Translations under genes and position numbers: made by a program | Notes under the pieces: model-generated | What the model saw: the letters and a program-made list of their open reading frames with translations, nothing else | Database searches by the model: none | Told to the model about the DNA's origin: nothing | Shown: in pieces, positions 53,650 through 64,000 of the stretch | Layout of the letters: each line of letters begins with the position of its first letter | Numbering within the stretch: position 1 is the first letter of the stretch | Source of the DNA: Microglena sp. YARC | Taxonomy: Eukaryota; Chlorophyta; Chlorophyceae; Chlamydomonadales; Chlamydomonadaceae | Length of the DNA: 64,000 nucleotides | Assembly (NCBI GenBank): GCA_022414725.1 | Contig: CM039465.1 | Coordinates: 44,558,700 to 44,622,699, forward strand | Reading direction: 5' to 3'

Positions 53650-54828
53650 TTCCAATGACCATACTCCAACCACACGTCAACCACAAACCAACCACACTCC
53701 AACCACACTCCAGCCACATACCAACCACACTCCAACAACACTCTAACCACGCTCCAACCACACTCCAACCTGATCCTCCTACAACGACACTCCAACCACT
53801 CTCCAACCACAATCCAACCACACTACAACCTGATTCTCTTACAACCTTGCAGGGTGCTTTGGTGGAGAGTATAGACCAAAGCTCCTACCACAATCCAACC
53901 ACACTCCAACCACACTCCAACCACACTCCAACCGCACTCCAGCCACAATCCTACCACACTACAACCACACTACAACCTGATCCTCCTCCAACGACACTTC
54001 AACCACACTCCAACCACAATCCAACCATACTTCAACCACACCCCAAAAACACTCCAACCACAATCCAACCACACTACATTCACACTACAACCACACTCCA
54101 ACCACACTCCAACCATACTTCAACCACACTCCAAAAACACTCCAACCACAATCCAACCACACTACATCCACACTCCAACCACACTCCAACCACAATCCAA
54201 CCACACTACAACCACACTACAACCTGATCCTCCTCCAACGACACTTCAACCACACTCCAACCACAATCCAACTTCACTACAACCACACTTCAACCACACT
54301 CCAACCACAATCCAAGCACATTCCAACCTGAGCCTCCTACAACCTTGAAGGGTGCTTTGGTGGAGAGTATAGAGCGAAGCTCCAACCACACTCCAACCAC
54401 ACTCCAACCACACTTCAAGCACACTCCAACCTGATCCTCCTACAACAACACTCCAACCACACTCCAACCTGATCCTCCTACAGCGATACTCCAACCACAC
54501 TCCAACCACATTCCAACCACAATCCATGCACACTCCAACCTGATCCTCCTACAACAACACTCCGACCACAATCCAAGCACACTCCAACCTGAGCCTCCTA
54601 CAACCTTGCAGGGAACATTGGTGGAGAGTATAGAGCGAAGCTCCAACCACACTCCAACCACACTACAACCACAATCCAACCACACTTCAAGCACACTGCA
54701 AGCTGAGCCCCCTACAACCTTGCAGGGAGCATTGGTGGAGAGTATAGAGCGAAGCTCCTACCACACTCCAACCACAATCCAACCACACTACAACCACACT
54801 CCAACCTGAGCCTCCTACAACCTTGCAG
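53650..54828. repeat. Intron 1 minisatellite with repeated acceptor and exon start
   Basis: A roughly 10-bp unit (CCAACCACACT) fills the intron. Four extra copies of the exon 2 acceptor and first 33 coding bases (CCTTGCAG then GGAGCATTGGTGGAGAG) occur, with exon starts at 53853, 54351, 54612 and 54726, before the real exon at 54829. The copy at 54351 has lost the CAG (GAAG). Confidence 0.85.
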
Positions 54829-54954
54829 GGAGCATTGGTGGAGAGTATAGAGCGAAGCTGTACCCGACTAGGAGATCTGAGCGAAAACTATGTGTCAAAT
54901 ATGTTAACATCTGAGATCGGGCGATGTTTTCACAACATTGAAGACTTCACCCAG
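54829..54954 (+). CDS. Exon 2 of the secreted/membrane protein gene
   Basis: The exon is preceded by ACAACCTTGCAG and followed by CAG|GTCAGT. Its 42 codons in phase 0 read G-A-L-V-E-S-I-E-R-S-C-T-R-L-G-D-L, then M-L-T-S-E-I-G-R-C-F-H-N-I-E-D-F-T-Q. It is not repetitive after the first 33 bases, which are shared with the upstream copies. Confidence 0.7.
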
Positions 54955-54999
54955 GTCAGTTTCCCAGAGCATTCCTTACAGCATTTACGAATCGCTGCG

Positions 55000-55490
55000 A
55001 GATGGTGATGGTGGTGGTGATGTTGGGGAGGGGGAGTGAGGGGGTGGGGGGTGATGATAATGGGTGTGAGGAGGAGAGGATGGGGAGGGTGTTGATGGTG
55101 GTGGTAAGGGGGGGTGATGGTGGTGATGGGATGGAGAGGGGGAGGGGGGTGATGATAATGGGTGTGAGGAGGAGAGGGATGGGGAGGATGTTGATGGTGG
55201 TGGTAAGGGGGGTGATGGGGATCGAGAGGGGGAGGGGGGTGATGATAATGGTGCTTAGGGCGAGGGAGGTGGTGAGGGGGATGATAGGGATAACGTTGGT
55301 GATGGCGATGGTGTTGATGATGGTGGTGTTGATGGTGAGGGGGAGGGGGGTGATGGTAAGGGGGATGGTGATGGTGTTGAGGGTGAGAGGGATGGTGATG
55401 GTGATGGTGGTGATTAAGTTGGGGATAATGATGGTGGTGATGAAATTGGTGATGGGGATGGGGATTGTAATGATGGAAGCCATGGTCATG
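55000..55490. repeat. GGTGAT/GGGTGATGATAATG repeats in intron 2
   Basis: A purine-rich simple repeat begins 45 bp after the donor site. Long open frames on both strands here are repeat translations. Confidence 0.85.
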
Positions 55491-55510
55491 GCCACAGGTC
55501 AAGTTATAGT

Positions 55511-55722
55511 TAGGGGTCGGCTATGTTGCATAATATTAGTGAATAAATAATAAAATAATAAACGTTACTTAAAAAGTTTAACGATCATATTATATAATAC
55601 GAGTCGGATGAGCCGACTCACCAGAATTTCGAATTTATTTGAAAAACTAATATTATTGTGACACTTAAATAATAATAGTTAATATTAGTTTTTCAAACAC
55701 TAATATTAGTTGCCGTTCTCTA
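55511..55722. mobile_element. Small hAT-like MITE, diverged
   Basis: The ends are TAGGGGTCGGC and the complement of TAGAGAACGGC. The flanks GTTATAGT and GTAATAGG match at six of eight bases, consistent with an old 8-bp duplication. Inside are ACTAATATTAGT-type palindromes. The right end is the same as that of the element at 60443-60601. Confidence 0.6.
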
Positions 55723-55914
55723 GTAATAGGTATGTTTCCTTTTTAGCTATGAGCAGCAGCTTCTAAGCAGCTCCTCTTCAAGTCAAAACAGGGATTCTTC
55801 CAATATTATGGAGTTAAAATTAAATAAATGTAAACGAATTTTAGCCGTTGCTGTAATTAATGACAGCAAAGGCTAGAGGTATTTAAAATTGTATGTCTAA
55901 ATTTATATTGTCTT

Positions 55915-56054
55915 TGTTGTATTGGATTGTATTGGATTGTGTTGTATTATTTGGTATTGTTTCGTATTGTTTGTATTGTTTTGTATTGGATTGTGTTGTA
56001 TTGGATTGGATTGGATTGGATTGGATTGCATTGCATTGTATAGTATTGTGTTGT
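55915..56054. repeat. ATTGG/ATTGT microsatellite
   Basis: TTGTATTGGATTG-like repeats run into the hAT-like element at 56063 and resume after it at 56,853, showing that the element inserted into this microsatellite. Confidence 0.85.
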
Positions 56055-56062
56055 ATCGTATC

Positions 56063-56844
56063 TAGGGTTGGGAAGCAAACGTACATTTTTATTTGTATAA
56101 GCCGTATAAACGAATAAACGTATAAAAACGTACATACAAATTAGGCACTTCTTGAGAATATACTTTTACATGGGTTTAAAGGTATTGCCGTGTAGCTTAT
56201 TTCATTGGCATCACATATCAACTCTCAGAAAAATAATCTGGCAAGTTTAGGTTGTCCAAATCTCAGAAAAGAAATCACGACCAGAAAGCGAGGTGCCAAT
56301 CTAAGGGAGCCATTAAATGCTAGTTGGTATATTATACAACTGTGTAAGTGTATAATTATTAAAGTACATAAAGGTATTGCACTATTGTCCATGTTCACAT
56401 TGCACTAGGCTTGCACCATCAATCCTTCAAGCCCACGTAGGAGCACAGCTTGTGGAATGGAAGGCTAGGTGGCGCTCTGATATGTGTGCCATCCTGGCTA
56501 TCTAGATCAACCTGTAGGCCAAATGTGTATACAATGATGCATGTGAATGGTGCATTTTATTGCATATTGTGATAGAGGAGGTCAAAAGCTTTCCAATGAG
56601 CTATCTAAATCAAAAATATAATGCCAACCAAGGAAGTGCCGGGACGTGTGCTGTACTTCTCGACGACGACGTATATAAGGTTGATTTGACAAAAACTATA
56701 CGGCGTATTCATATGTATAAACGTATAAACGTATACTATACGGCGTATTCATATGTATAAACGTATAAACGTATACTATATGGCGTATTCATACGTATAA
56801 ACGTATAAACGTAAACTATACGTTTATATGTCGGCCCAACCCTA
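56063..56844. mobile_element. hAT-like non-autonomous element, 782 bp
   Basis: The ends are TAGGGTTGGG and CCCAACCCTA (10 bp, perfect), flanked by ATCGTATC on both sides (56055-56062 and 56845-56852). An 8-bp duplication with TAGGG ends is characteristic of hAT elements. The right part has three copies of a TATACGGCGTATTCATATGT unit. There is no transposase frame. Because the flank is a simple repeat, part of the 8-bp match could be chance. Confidence 0.8.
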
Positions 56845-56934
56845 ATCGTATCGTATTGTTTTGTGCTGCATTGTTTTGTTTTGTATTGATTGTTGATCAC
56901 AATATAATACAATACAACAATCCACACGCCACAC

Positions 56935-58317
56935 TCATGCCACCCACCCACCACAGAAACACCACACTACCACAACCACCCACCCACCACAGGAGCACCA
57001 CACTACCACAACACCACCACGGAGCACCACACTACCACAACCACCCACCCACCACAGGAACACCACACTACCACAACCACCCACCCACCACAGAGACACC
57101 ACACTACCACAACCACCCACCCACCACAGAGACACCACACAACCACAACCACCCACCCACCCACCACAGGAACACCACACTACCACAACCACCCACCCAC
57201 CACAGAAACACCACACTACCACAACCACCCACCCACCACAGGAACACCACACTACTACAACCACCCACCCACCACAGAAACACCACACTACCACAACCAC
57301 CCACCCACCACAGAAACACCACACTACCACAACCACCCACCCACCACAGAAACACCACACTACCACAACCACCCACCCACCACAGAAACACCACACTACC
57401 ACAACCACCCACCCACCCACCACAGGAACACCACACTACCACAACCACCCACCCACCACAGAAACACCACACTACCACAACCACCCACCCACACACAGAA
57501 ACACCACACTACCACAACCACCCACCCACCACAGAAACACCACACTACCACAACCACCCACCCACCACAGAAACACCACACTACCACAACCACCCACCCA
57601 CCACCACAGAAACACCACACTACCACAACCACCCACCCACCACAGAAACACCACACTACCACACAGACCACCCACACACACTACCACACCACCCACCCAC
57701 CACAGAAACACCACACTACCACAACCACCCACCCACCACTGCAACACCACACTACCACAACCACCCACCCACTCACCACAGAAACGCCACACTACCACAA
57801 CCACCCACCCACCACAGGACCCAACCACAGGAACACCACACAACCACAAGTACCCACCAACCACCCACCAACCACTGCAACACCACACAACTACCCACCA
57901 ACCACCCGCCAACCACAGGAACACCACACTACCACAACTACCCACCGACCACCCACCAACCACCCACCAACCACTGCAACACCACCCAACCACGACCACC
58001 CAACCACCACAGGACCCAACCACTGCAACACCACACAACCACTGCCACTCACCAACCACCCGCCAACCACTGGAACACCAAACAACCGCAACCACCCAAC
58101 CACCACAGGACCCAACCACAGGAACACCACACAACCACAACCACCCACCACCCACCCGCCACCCCGCCACCCACTGCAACACCACACAACCACACCCACC
58201 CACCACCCACCCGCCACCCACTGCAACACCACACAACCACTGCCACCCACCACCCACCCGCCAACCACTGCAACACCACACAACCACTGCCACCCTCCAA
58301 CCACCCGCCAACCACAG
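56935..58317. repeat. Intron 2 minisatellite reaching the acceptor site
   Basis: Units of about 36 bp (CCACCCACCACAGAAACACC type) repeat for nearly 1.4 kb up to the acceptor ACCACAG|GAA of exon 3. Each unit contains CCACAG followed by GAA or similar, the same word as the real acceptor. The 511-codon frame here is a repeat translation. Confidence 0.9.
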
Positions 58318-58505
58318 GAAATTGGTGTGGAGGTACCTGGTCTTGGCCTCGAGTCAGACGCCTTCTTCAGGACCAGTTTGGGTGCAAATGACGAAGGAAG
58401 CGTTTCCTTGTCAATTGACTTCCCCCCTGCGGCGATCAATTCGAACATCCTCTTCTTCATGGAGAACCAGATCTCATTGTCGCCCGATGGCTTTGTCTTA
58501 AACCC
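58318..58505 (+). CDS. Exon 3 of the secreted/membrane protein gene
   Basis: The acceptor is CCACAG and the donor CCC|GTAAGT. 62 codons plus two bases read V-P-G-L-G-L-E-S-D-A-F-F-R-T-S-L, then S-I-D-F-P-P-A-A-I-N-S-N-I-L-F-F-M-E-N and S-P-D-G-F-V-L-N. The pattern suggests an extracellular beta-rich domain; the family is unknown. Confidence 0.7.
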
Positions 58506-58519
58506 GTAAGTCCTGGTTC

Positions 58520-59370
58520 CTAAACTCTGATTCCTCTCCCTCCTGCCCCCCCTCCCCCCCTAGCTGCTCCCCTTCAACTCCTGCCCCTCCTGCCCCCCCA
58601 CTCCAGCCCTCGTCCCTCCCCTTCTCCCCTGCCCCCTTCCCCCCTTTCCCCCCAGCCGTTCCCTTCCCACCTGCCCTCCCTCCCCACCCACCCACCCACC
58701 CTCACCCCTCACCCCTCCCTCCTCCCCGTCCCCTCCCTCCTTCTTTCTCCCCTACCCCCCCTCCCTCCTCCCTCTTCCCCTACCCCCCCTCCCTCCCCTC
58801 CCTCCTCCCCTACCCCTCCCCCTCCCCCCTCTCCTCCCATACCACCCCATGCCCCACCTTCGCTTGAACTGAACAGTTTTATTTTTAACCCTAAATACTC
58901 GATACTTCATCACCATGAATATTCGACGATTCATTACCCTGAAGTCTCGATAATTTCAACTTGTACTTCACCCAAAAGAATGAATAATAAATAATACATA
59001 ACATAACACATAACATAATAATTAATACATAACATAACATATAACATAATAAGTAATACATAACATAACATAACATATAACATAATAAGTAATACATAAC
59101 ATAACATATAACATAATAAGTAATACATAACATAACATAGAACATAATAAATCATACATAACATAACATATAACATAATAAGTAATACATAACATAACAT
59201 ATAACATAATAAATAATACATAACATAACATATAACATAATAAATAATACATAACATAACACATAACATAATAAATCATACATATCATAACACATAACAT
59301 AATAAATAATACATAATACATAACATAACACATAACATAGCAAACAATACATAACATTTGACAATTGATA
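58520..59370. repeat. Intron 3 simple repeats: CCCTCC and ACATAACATA
   Basis: A C/T-rich tract (58,520-58,850) is followed by an ACATAACATAATAA-type repeat (58,990-59,355). A CCCAACCCATCCC repeat follows at 59,455-59,590, close to the exon 4 acceptor. Confidence 0.9.
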
Positions 59371-59610
59371 AACCTAGATACTTGGTAATTAGAGCTCCAT
59401 GAAGGGACGCATAGCTTACACAATGGCTTGTTGGTCTCTCCATACTCACCCCTACCCATTTAAACCCATCCCAACCCATCCCAACCCATCCCAACACAAC
59501 ACAACCCATCCCCAACCCAACCCAACCCATCCCCAACCCATCCCCAAACCAAACCAAACCAACCCATCCCATACCAAACCAAACCAAACACAATGGTGCA
59601 TGGCTTGTAG

Positions 59611-59790
59611 ATTTGTCTTTGGAAGCATCCACAACCTGAATGGCCTGAAGGACTTGTCCAGTCAAGTGGTCGAGTCGCCGAATCTGTTGTGGGACGATGT
59701 GCTGCCCTATGTGCGTGAGCACCACGTTGTGTTTGCAGGCAAGACCTTGGCCATACCCCTCGACTGCAATGTTGAGCTGTTACACTACAG
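59611..59790 (+). CDS. Exon 4 of the secreted/membrane protein gene
   Basis: The acceptor is GGCTTGTAG and the donor ACTACAG|GTGAGC. The first base completes the Pro codon left by exon 3; the exon then reads F-V-F-G-S-I-H-N-L-N-G-L, L-L-W-D-D-V-L-P-Y-V and T-L-A-I-P-L-D-C-N-V-E-L-L-H-Y, ending in phase 2. The next exon was not found in the window. Confidence 0.7.
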
Positions 59791-61510
59791 GTGAGCCCTG
59801 TGCCTGGCCAACCATATTGATTTTTTATTTACCATATGGATTGAGTATTTACCATGTATTTACCATGTATTTACTATGTATTTACTATATTTGTCACTGT
59901 TTATTGACTACATTTCCTGTTTATATTCTATTTTTTATGTTCAGTTACTAGATTTACTCAATAGTTTCGTGGCCTGTTGCACCGTAGGTGAGCCCTGTGC
60001 CTGGCCTACTATATTGATTTTTTATTTACCATATGCATTGAGTATTTACCATGTATTTACTATGTATTTACCATGTATACATGTATTTACTATATTTGCC
60101 ACGGTTTATTGACTACATTTCCTGTTTATTTTCTATTTTTAATGTTCAGTTACTAGATTTACTCAATAGTTTTGTGGCCTGTTGCACTGTAGGTGAGCCA
60201 TGTGCCTGGCCTACCATATTGATTTTGTGTTTACCATATGGATTGAGTATTTACCATGTATTGACTATGTATTTACTATGTATTTACCATGTATTAACCA
60301 TGTACTTACTATGTATTTACCATGTATTTACTATGCATTTACTATATTTGCCACCGTTTATTGACTACATTTCCTGTTTATTTTCTATTTTCCATGCTTA
60401 CCATATTGACTGAGTATTTACCATGTATTTACTATGTATTTATAGGGGACGGCAATATGATATCATATGATGCCGGCGGTCTGACGAGGTAACTTTGGCC
60501 TGGGGCATCATATCATATGATTTAAATTATATGATTTTTGTATGATATCATATGATATCGTACTCGTCTATGGTCAATATCATATGATTTGCCGTTCTCT
60601 ATGTATTTACCATGTATTTACTATAGTTGCTCAATATTGGCTACCGTGTAAGGACTGCATTTCCAGTTTATTTTCTATTTTCAATGTTCAGTTACTAGAT
60701 TTACTCAATAGTTTTGTGGCCTGCTGAAGTATAGGTGATCCCTGTGCCCGGCCTAACATATTTCACTGTTTATTGACCATATTGACTGAGTATTTACCAT
60801 GCATTTACTATAGTTGCTCAATATTTGCCACCGTTTATTGACCACATTTCCTGTTTGTTTCTATTTTCTCTATATATATATATCTTCTCGTCTATTTTCA
60901 ATGTTCAGTTACTAGGTTTACTCAATATTTTTGTGGCCTGGTGAACTGTCGGTGAACCCTGTGCCCGGCCTACCATATTGACTGAGTATTTACCATGTAT
61001 TTACTATAGTTGCTCAATATGGGCCACCGTGTATGGACTTTATTTCCAGTTTATTTTATATTTTCACTGTTCAGTTTCTAGATTTACTCAATAGTTTTTG
61101 TGGCCTGGTGAGTATAGGTGGAGCGCTGTGCCCGGCCTACCATATTTCACTGTTTATTGACCATATTGACTGCGTATTTACCATGCATGTACTATGTATT
61201 TACCATGTTTTTACTATATTTGCTCAATATTTGCCACCGTTTCTTTACTACATTTCCTGTTTGTTTCTATTTCCTCTCTCTATTTTCTCTCTCTATATAT
61301 ATATCTTCTCGTCTATTTTCAATGTTCAGTTACTGGATTTACTCAATAGTTTCGTGGCCTGGTGAACTGTCGGTGAACCCTGTGCCCGGCCGACCATATT
61401 GACTGAGTATTTACCATGTATTTACTATAGTTGCTCAATATTGGCCACCGTTTATTTGACCACATCTCCCGTTTAATTTGCTTTTTTTTTTCAATGTTCG
61501 ATTATTAGAT
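59791..61510. repeat. Intron 4 tandem repeat carrying the donor site
   Basis: Variable units of about 190-250 bp start with a donor-like GGTGAGCCCTGTGCCTGGCC and contain TATTTACCATGTATTTAC runs and GTTCAGTTACTAGATTTACT. Donor-like copies start at 59791, 59988, 60193, 60735, 60952, 61118 and 61373, with remnants at 62091 and 62568. The repeat grew by duplicating the start of the intron together with its splice donor. Confidence 0.8.
60443..60601. mobile_element. 159-bp hAT-like MITE
   Basis: The ends are TAGGGGACGGCAA and the complement of TAGAGAACGGCAA (two mismatches). TGTATTTA is duplicated at 60435-60442 and 60602-60609, although that word is common in the surrounding repeat. The interior is built from ATCATATGAT-type palindromes. 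Confidence 0.7.
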
Positions 61511-61547
61511 TTACACAATATTTTCATTTTGCCTGGCGTCAATACCC

Positions 61548-61693
61548 CGTTAGACGAATGGCTCGGTGGCAAGAGCTCCTAAGAACGACGCAAGGGTGCC
61601 GGTTTCGAATCCCACAGGTGCGCTTGAGTGTTCGTGGTCACTGTTCAACCGCCATGGTAGCGTTGTCCAGGTAAAGTTTAGCAGCCCGTTGCC
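61548..61693 (+). mobile_element. tRNA-derived SINE, copy 1
   Basis: A box-like ATGGCTCGGTGGCAAGAGC (61558-61576) and B box GGTTTCGAATCCC (61601-61613) are followed by a tail with AACCGCCATGGTAGCGTTGT and CCAGGTAAAGTTTAGCAGC. The same body and tail occur inverted at 62870-63003. Confidence 0.75.
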
Positions 61694-62592
61694 CTAAAAC
61701 GCGGCGTAAGACAGGGCCCCCTTTTTAACCCTTATAAGTCGCGCCACCAGGCGTTATCAGTTGTTTTTCCAGGCTATTTCAGCTATTCCAGACTATTTTG
61801 CAGGCTATTCCAGGATATTTCAGCCTAAGTATAGCCCCCCCCCCCCCGTATCCCCCTAATTCGGTGTTGTAGATAGGACTCCCCCCCTACACACACACTA
61901 CACACACCAGCGTTATCAGTACATGTATTTCAACTGTTTGTAGAGGGTACCCGTGCATTTTTGTCAAATTGGTCAGCTTAAAGCGCACGAACATCAAATT
62001 GGTCAGTGCTTTGTAGTGCAAAAACTGCAAAAACTGCGCGTTGCGCCCATGAGGTGTTGAAAAGACCTTTTATGGCCTGGTGAAGCATAGGTGAGGGAAT
62101 AATTTTTTTCCGGAATAATCTTCCGATCGGAATACGAGACCCCGTTCTGGACAAAAAATATTGGAATAAAAAAAAACTAACCATTTTTTTTTACTGAAAT
62201 TGACTTAAAATGGCAAAAATCGACAAAAATCGGAATAAGGATCCTGTTTTGGGAGGAAAACAGGGAGGGAAAAAAAGGAAAGAAATCAGATTTCCTCTTT
62301 TCGATTTGAAAAAAGGATCCCTGCCAAAGTAGGGCGTTTCGTAGACAAAAGTGACCTTCTCAAATCGGGACCAGCTCCGGGAATATGGTTTATCTAATCT
62401 TCAAAAATATTTTCGAGAAAGAAAAAAAAAAACCTTTCGGACCCGAATTGATCCGAAGGGAGCCTAATGACCATAAAACTGGTAAAAATCGGAAGTGCCG
62501 AGATTTTGCCAGAAAAAAGTGGGATTTGTAAAAACATGGGATTTAAAAAAAACGATCCCTGCCATAGGTGAGCAATGTGCCAGGCTTACCAT
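61694..62592. other. Repeat remnants, no gene seen
   Basis: This stretch contains CAGGCTATTCCAGG-type short repeats (61,765-61,830), a poly-C run near 61,840 and A-rich DNA with GGAATAA words. Two donor-like remnants of the intron 4 repeat are at 62091 and 62568. Confidence 0.5.
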
Positions 62593-62858
62593 CTTGACTG
62601 TAATGATAACACCTGGTAGGGCTATAAATACATACATACAGTATGAAGGGAGCTCCACCTTGACTGTAATGATAACACCTGGTAGGGCTATAAATACATA
62701 CATACAGTATGAAGGGAGCTCCACCTTGACTGTAATGATAACACCTGGTAGGGCTATAAATACATACATACAGTATGAAGGGAGCTCCACCTTGACTGTA
62801 ATGATAACACCTGGTAGGGCTATAAATACATACATACAGTATTAAGCGAGCTCCACCT
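62593..62858. repeat. 66-bp tandem repeat, four copies
   Basis: Units beginning CTTGACTGTAATGATAACAC and containing GGCTATAAATACATACATAC repeat exactly every 66 bp. They keep frames open on both strands because 66 is a multiple of three. Confidence 0.95.
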
Positions 62859-62869
62859 TACAGCGGTAG

Positions 62870-63003
62870 AGAACGAGCTGCTACTTTACCTGGACAAAGC
62901 TACCATGGCGGTTGACAGCGACAGCAAACACCAAAGCGCACCCATACGGATTCCAACCCCGCACATTCTGATTTCAACGAGCTCTACCATTGAGCCAATT
63001 GTC
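62870..63003 (-). mobile_element. tRNA-derived SINE, copy 2
   Basis: On the minus strand, TTGGCTCAATGGTAGAGCTC (A box) and GGGTTGGAATCC (B box with one change) precede the same CAACCGCCATGGTAGCTTTG and CCAGGTAAAGTAGCAGC tail as at 61548. Overall similarity is moderate, so the family is old. Confidence 0.75.
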
Positions 63004-63139
63004 AAAACAGGATATAATTACTGAAAACAAGCCAAATCAAATGTACCCCTCCTCTCCCCTCCCCACCCTTAGGCGCGACATTTTCAACGCCCAGGGGGAG
63101 GATGTTCCTCAAACCTAGACATGGAGACCTACATCAAAC

Positions 63140-64000
63140 CTAACCAAACCTACCCCTCCTCCCTCCTCCCTCCTCCCTCCTCCCTCCTCCCTCCTCCCTC
63201 CTCCCACCTCACTCCTCACTCCTCACTCCTCCCACCTCAATCCTCACTCCTCCCTCATCCCTCATCCCTCATCCCACCTCACTCTTCACTCCTCCCTCAT
63301 CCCTCATCCCTCATCCCACCTCACTCTTCACTCCTCCCTCATCCCTCATCCCTCATCCCACCTCACTCCTCCCACCTCACTCTTCACTCCTCCCTCATCC
63401 CTCATCCCTCATCCCACCTCACTCCTCCCACCTCACTCTTCACTCCTCCCTCATCCCTCATCCCACCTCACTCCTCCCACCTCACTCTTCACTCCTCCCT
63501 CATCCCTCATCCCTCATCCCTCATCCGTCATCCCACCTCACTCCTCCCACCTCACTCTCACTCCTCCTCATCCCCTCACCCTCATCCCACCTCACTCTTC
63601 ACTCCTCCCTCATCCCTCATCCCTCATCCCACCTCACTCCTCCCACCTCACTCTTCACTCCTCCCTCATCCCTCATCCCTCATCCCTCATCCCACCTCAC
63701 TCCTCCCACCTCACTCTTCACTCCTCCCTCATCCCTCATCCCTCATCCCTCCTCCCACCTCACTCCTCCCACCTCACTCTTCACTCCTCCCTCATCCCTC
63801 ATCCCTCATCCCACCTCACTCATCCCACCTCACTCCTCCCACCTCACTCTTCACTCATCCCTCATCCCTCATCCCTCATCCCACCTCACTCTTCACTCCT
63901 CCCTCATCCCTCATCCCTCATCCACCTCACTCTTTTCCTCCTCATCCTCATCCCTCATCCTCATCCCTCATCCTCATCCTCATCCACCTCACTCCTCCCG
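63140..64000. repeat. CTCC/TCATCCC simple-sequence satellite
   Basis: CTCATCCCTCATCCC and CACCTCACTCCTCCCACC units alternate in a loose higher-order pattern up to the window end. Confidence 0.95.

Noticed and set aside
56856..58391. 511-codon open frame rich in His, Thr and Pro
   Set aside because: It is a translation of the CCACCCACCACAG minisatellite; only the last part overlaps a real exon, in the same frame.

Overview
The window is eukaryotic nuclear DNA. It has GT-AG introns whose phases agree between neighbouring exons, histone H3 coding sequence, tRNA-derived SINEs, hAT-like and other terminal-inverted-repeat (TIR) elements, a probable Helitron, a LINE and very large satellites. Gene density is low. 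A free-living alga or other protist with many endogenous viral elements would fit. A prasinophyte green alga is my guess, not a determination.

Bases 1 to about 37,900 are a degraded endogenous viral element (EVE) that runs off the left edge. Its genes are mostly on the minus strand: two GIY-YIG/T5orf172-like proteins, a D5-like primase-helicase with its helicase core deleted, a C2H2 zinc-finger protein, a pair of nuclease-like paralogues (one broken), a TVpol-like/SF3 replication protein with one in-frame TAG, and several unknowns. No capsid, packaging ATPase or integrase gene was seen. Two non-coding signals tie the scattered pieces together. One is a promoter-like motif (GTTTACACTCGTTTTT, or its GTTTACAC core), usually 30-85 bp upstream of genes. 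The other is a recurring pair of a GCCCCAC-TCC-GTGGGGC hairpin and a TCAAGCAGAAGTCTGCTTGA-type palindrome between genes.

The EVE is interrupted by two nearly identical 7.45-kb elements in opposite orientation (10,004-18,155 and 28,388-35,841). Both end in CGTCGGTATTTA inverted repeats. The left copy is flanked by a duplicated TA and splits a membrane-anchored coiled-coil gene; removing the element with one TA restores the reading frame. Each copy carries a two-exon histone H3 fold gene, several satellites and a 40-bp-arm hairpin. Only the left copy has a LINE fragment inside it, so that LINE arrived later. A second fragment of the same LINE truncates the 3' end of the TVpol/SF3 gene.

From about 38.0 to 47.7 kb there is a 50-bp minisatellite with a 2.75-kb higher-order repeat. 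The rest (47.7-64 kb) is host DNA. It holds a 2.36-kb TIR element with an exact 8-bp target duplication, a probable Helitron, three small hAT-like elements, two copies of one SINE, and four exons of a secreted or membrane protein gene. Each intron of that gene has been inflated by a different repeat family, and three of those families contain or abut the splice sites.
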